NCBI GenBank assembly: GCA_018676385.1
Contig: JABHEX010000016.1
Coordinates: 1 to 6,356 of the forward strand
DNA from: Akkermansiaceae bacterium
Lineage (GTDB): Bacteria > Verrucomicrobiota > Verrucomicrobiia > Verrucomicrobiales > Akkermansiaceae
Length of the DNA stretch: 6,356 nucleotides
Direction of reading: 5' to 3'
The stretch's first letter is position 1, and the number at the start of each line of letters is the position of its first letter. Below are positions 6,159 through 6,356 of the stretch, piece after piece. The position numbers were made by a program, and so were the translations under genes. A model generated the notes under the pieces. The model was not told the DNA's origin. It ran no database searches and saw nothing but the letters and a program-made list of their open reading frames with translations.

Positions 6159-6169
6159 TTTTTCTTTTT
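6124..6169 (+). terminator. A/T-rich 12-bp hairpin across the end of the membrane-protein gene
   Basis: AAAAAGAGAAAC (6124-6135) can pair with GTTTTTCTTTTT (6158-6169) over 12 base pairs, 11 Watson-Crick and one G-U, leaving a 22 nt loop that holds the last codons and most of the stop codon. The 3' arm is itself T-rich, so the RNA end resembles a weak terminator or a 3'-end protecting structure. The low G/C content and long loop make it atypical. Confidence 0.4.
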
Positions 6170-6284
6170 GAATTACCAGCTGATTTGGCTGATACGATCT
6201 TACCCGGTATTTTTCATACTGCGTGAAACTTGGTTGCGTGTCATGACTCAGCCTGCATTTGGGTGTTAAGATTAACAACTCAAC

Positions 6285-6293
6285 TGGTATAAA
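6285..6293 (+). promoter_or_regulatory. Possible extended -10 element
   Basis: TGGTATAAA matches the extended -10 form TGnTATAAT at all but the last base. No good -35 lies 16-18 nt upstream, though extended -10 promoters can do without one. It sits 18 nt before a candidate ATG at 6312. The region 6159-6284 between the previous stop and this element holds no other feature I can support. Confidence 0.3.
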
Positions 6294-6311
6294 TATTGGT
6301 GACCATGGTAG

Positions 6312-6356
6312 ATGCGGCACATTTATAGACAGCCTATTCTTTTTTTTGGATTTGGA
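6312..6356 (+). CDS. Possible start of a further gene, cut by the window edge
   Basis: From ATG 6312 a frame stays open for 15 codons to the right edge. It begins with Met-Arg-His-Ile-Tyr-Arg and continues into a hydrophobic stretch (Pro-Ile-Leu-Phe-Phe-Gly-Phe-Gly). Two arginines and then a hydrophobic run would fit the start of a signal peptide or membrane segment. An extended -10 element lies just upstream. A 15-codon open frame is weak evidence, and no family can be named. Confidence 0.25.
   Translation, partial: MRHIYRQPILFFGFG

Noticed and set aside
5880..6320. 146-codon minus-strand open frame
   Set aside because: It is antisense to most of the small membrane protein, has no recognisable domain or plausible start context, and the plus-strand gene has a coherent topology and fits the operon direction.
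6305..6328. 7-codon open frame as a leader peptide
   Set aside because: The peptide has no run of regulatory codons, and no attenuator-like hairpin pair follows it in the window.

Overview
The window is a piece of a bacterial chromosome carrying mostly housekeeping genes, with two less familiar membrane proteins. Gene content and style suggest a Verrucomicrobia-type bacterium, perhaps an Opitutae/Puniceicoccales relative. The reasons are the tight ferredoxin-DUF721-HAD-folB cluster, an ECF sigma gene followed by a small 'KRHEQP' membrane protein, and the near absence of Shine-Dalgarno sites. This placement is from pattern memory and was not tested. I see no tRNA, rRNA, CRISPR array, insertion sequence or phage gene.

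Layout: (1) 2-448, minus strand, is the N-terminal 149 codons of a PhnP-like metallo-beta-lactamase-fold hydrolase whose C-terminus lies left of the window. (2) 504-2156, plus strand, is recN, an SMC-like DNA break-repair ATPase, divergent from gene 1. (3) 2200-3120, minus strand, convergent with recN, is an unrecognised single-pass membrane protein with a long acidic cytoplasmic arm. (4) From 3301 a compact plus-strand cluster begins: an acidic single-cluster ferredoxin, a DciA-like DUF721 protein overlapping it by 11 nt, a HAD-fold hydrolase starting 4 nt after the DUF721 stop, and folB (dihydroneopterin aldolase) 14 nt further on. (5) 5030-5644, plus strand, is an ECF-type sigma factor with a possible promoter holding a perfect TTGACA. 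It is followed after 121 nt by a 130-residue single-pass membrane protein (5766-6158), a plausible anti-sigma or regulatory partner. (6) The last 200 nt hold an A/T-rich hairpin over the end of that gene, a possible extended -10 element, and perhaps the first 15 codons of another gene running off the right edge.

The genes cover several separate jobs: DNA repair (RecN), helicase loading (DciA-like), folate synthesis (FolB), electron transfer (ferredoxin) and envelope-linked transcriptional control (sigma plus membrane protein). The close packing of ferredoxin, dciA, HAD and folB argues for co-transcription, not for a single pathway. Nothing here is clearly a new defence or mobile system. The parts most likely to reward follow-up are the sigma/membrane-protein pair, the unknown membrane protein beside recN, the HAD enzyme with an altered catalytic motif, and the ferredoxin-dciA coupling.
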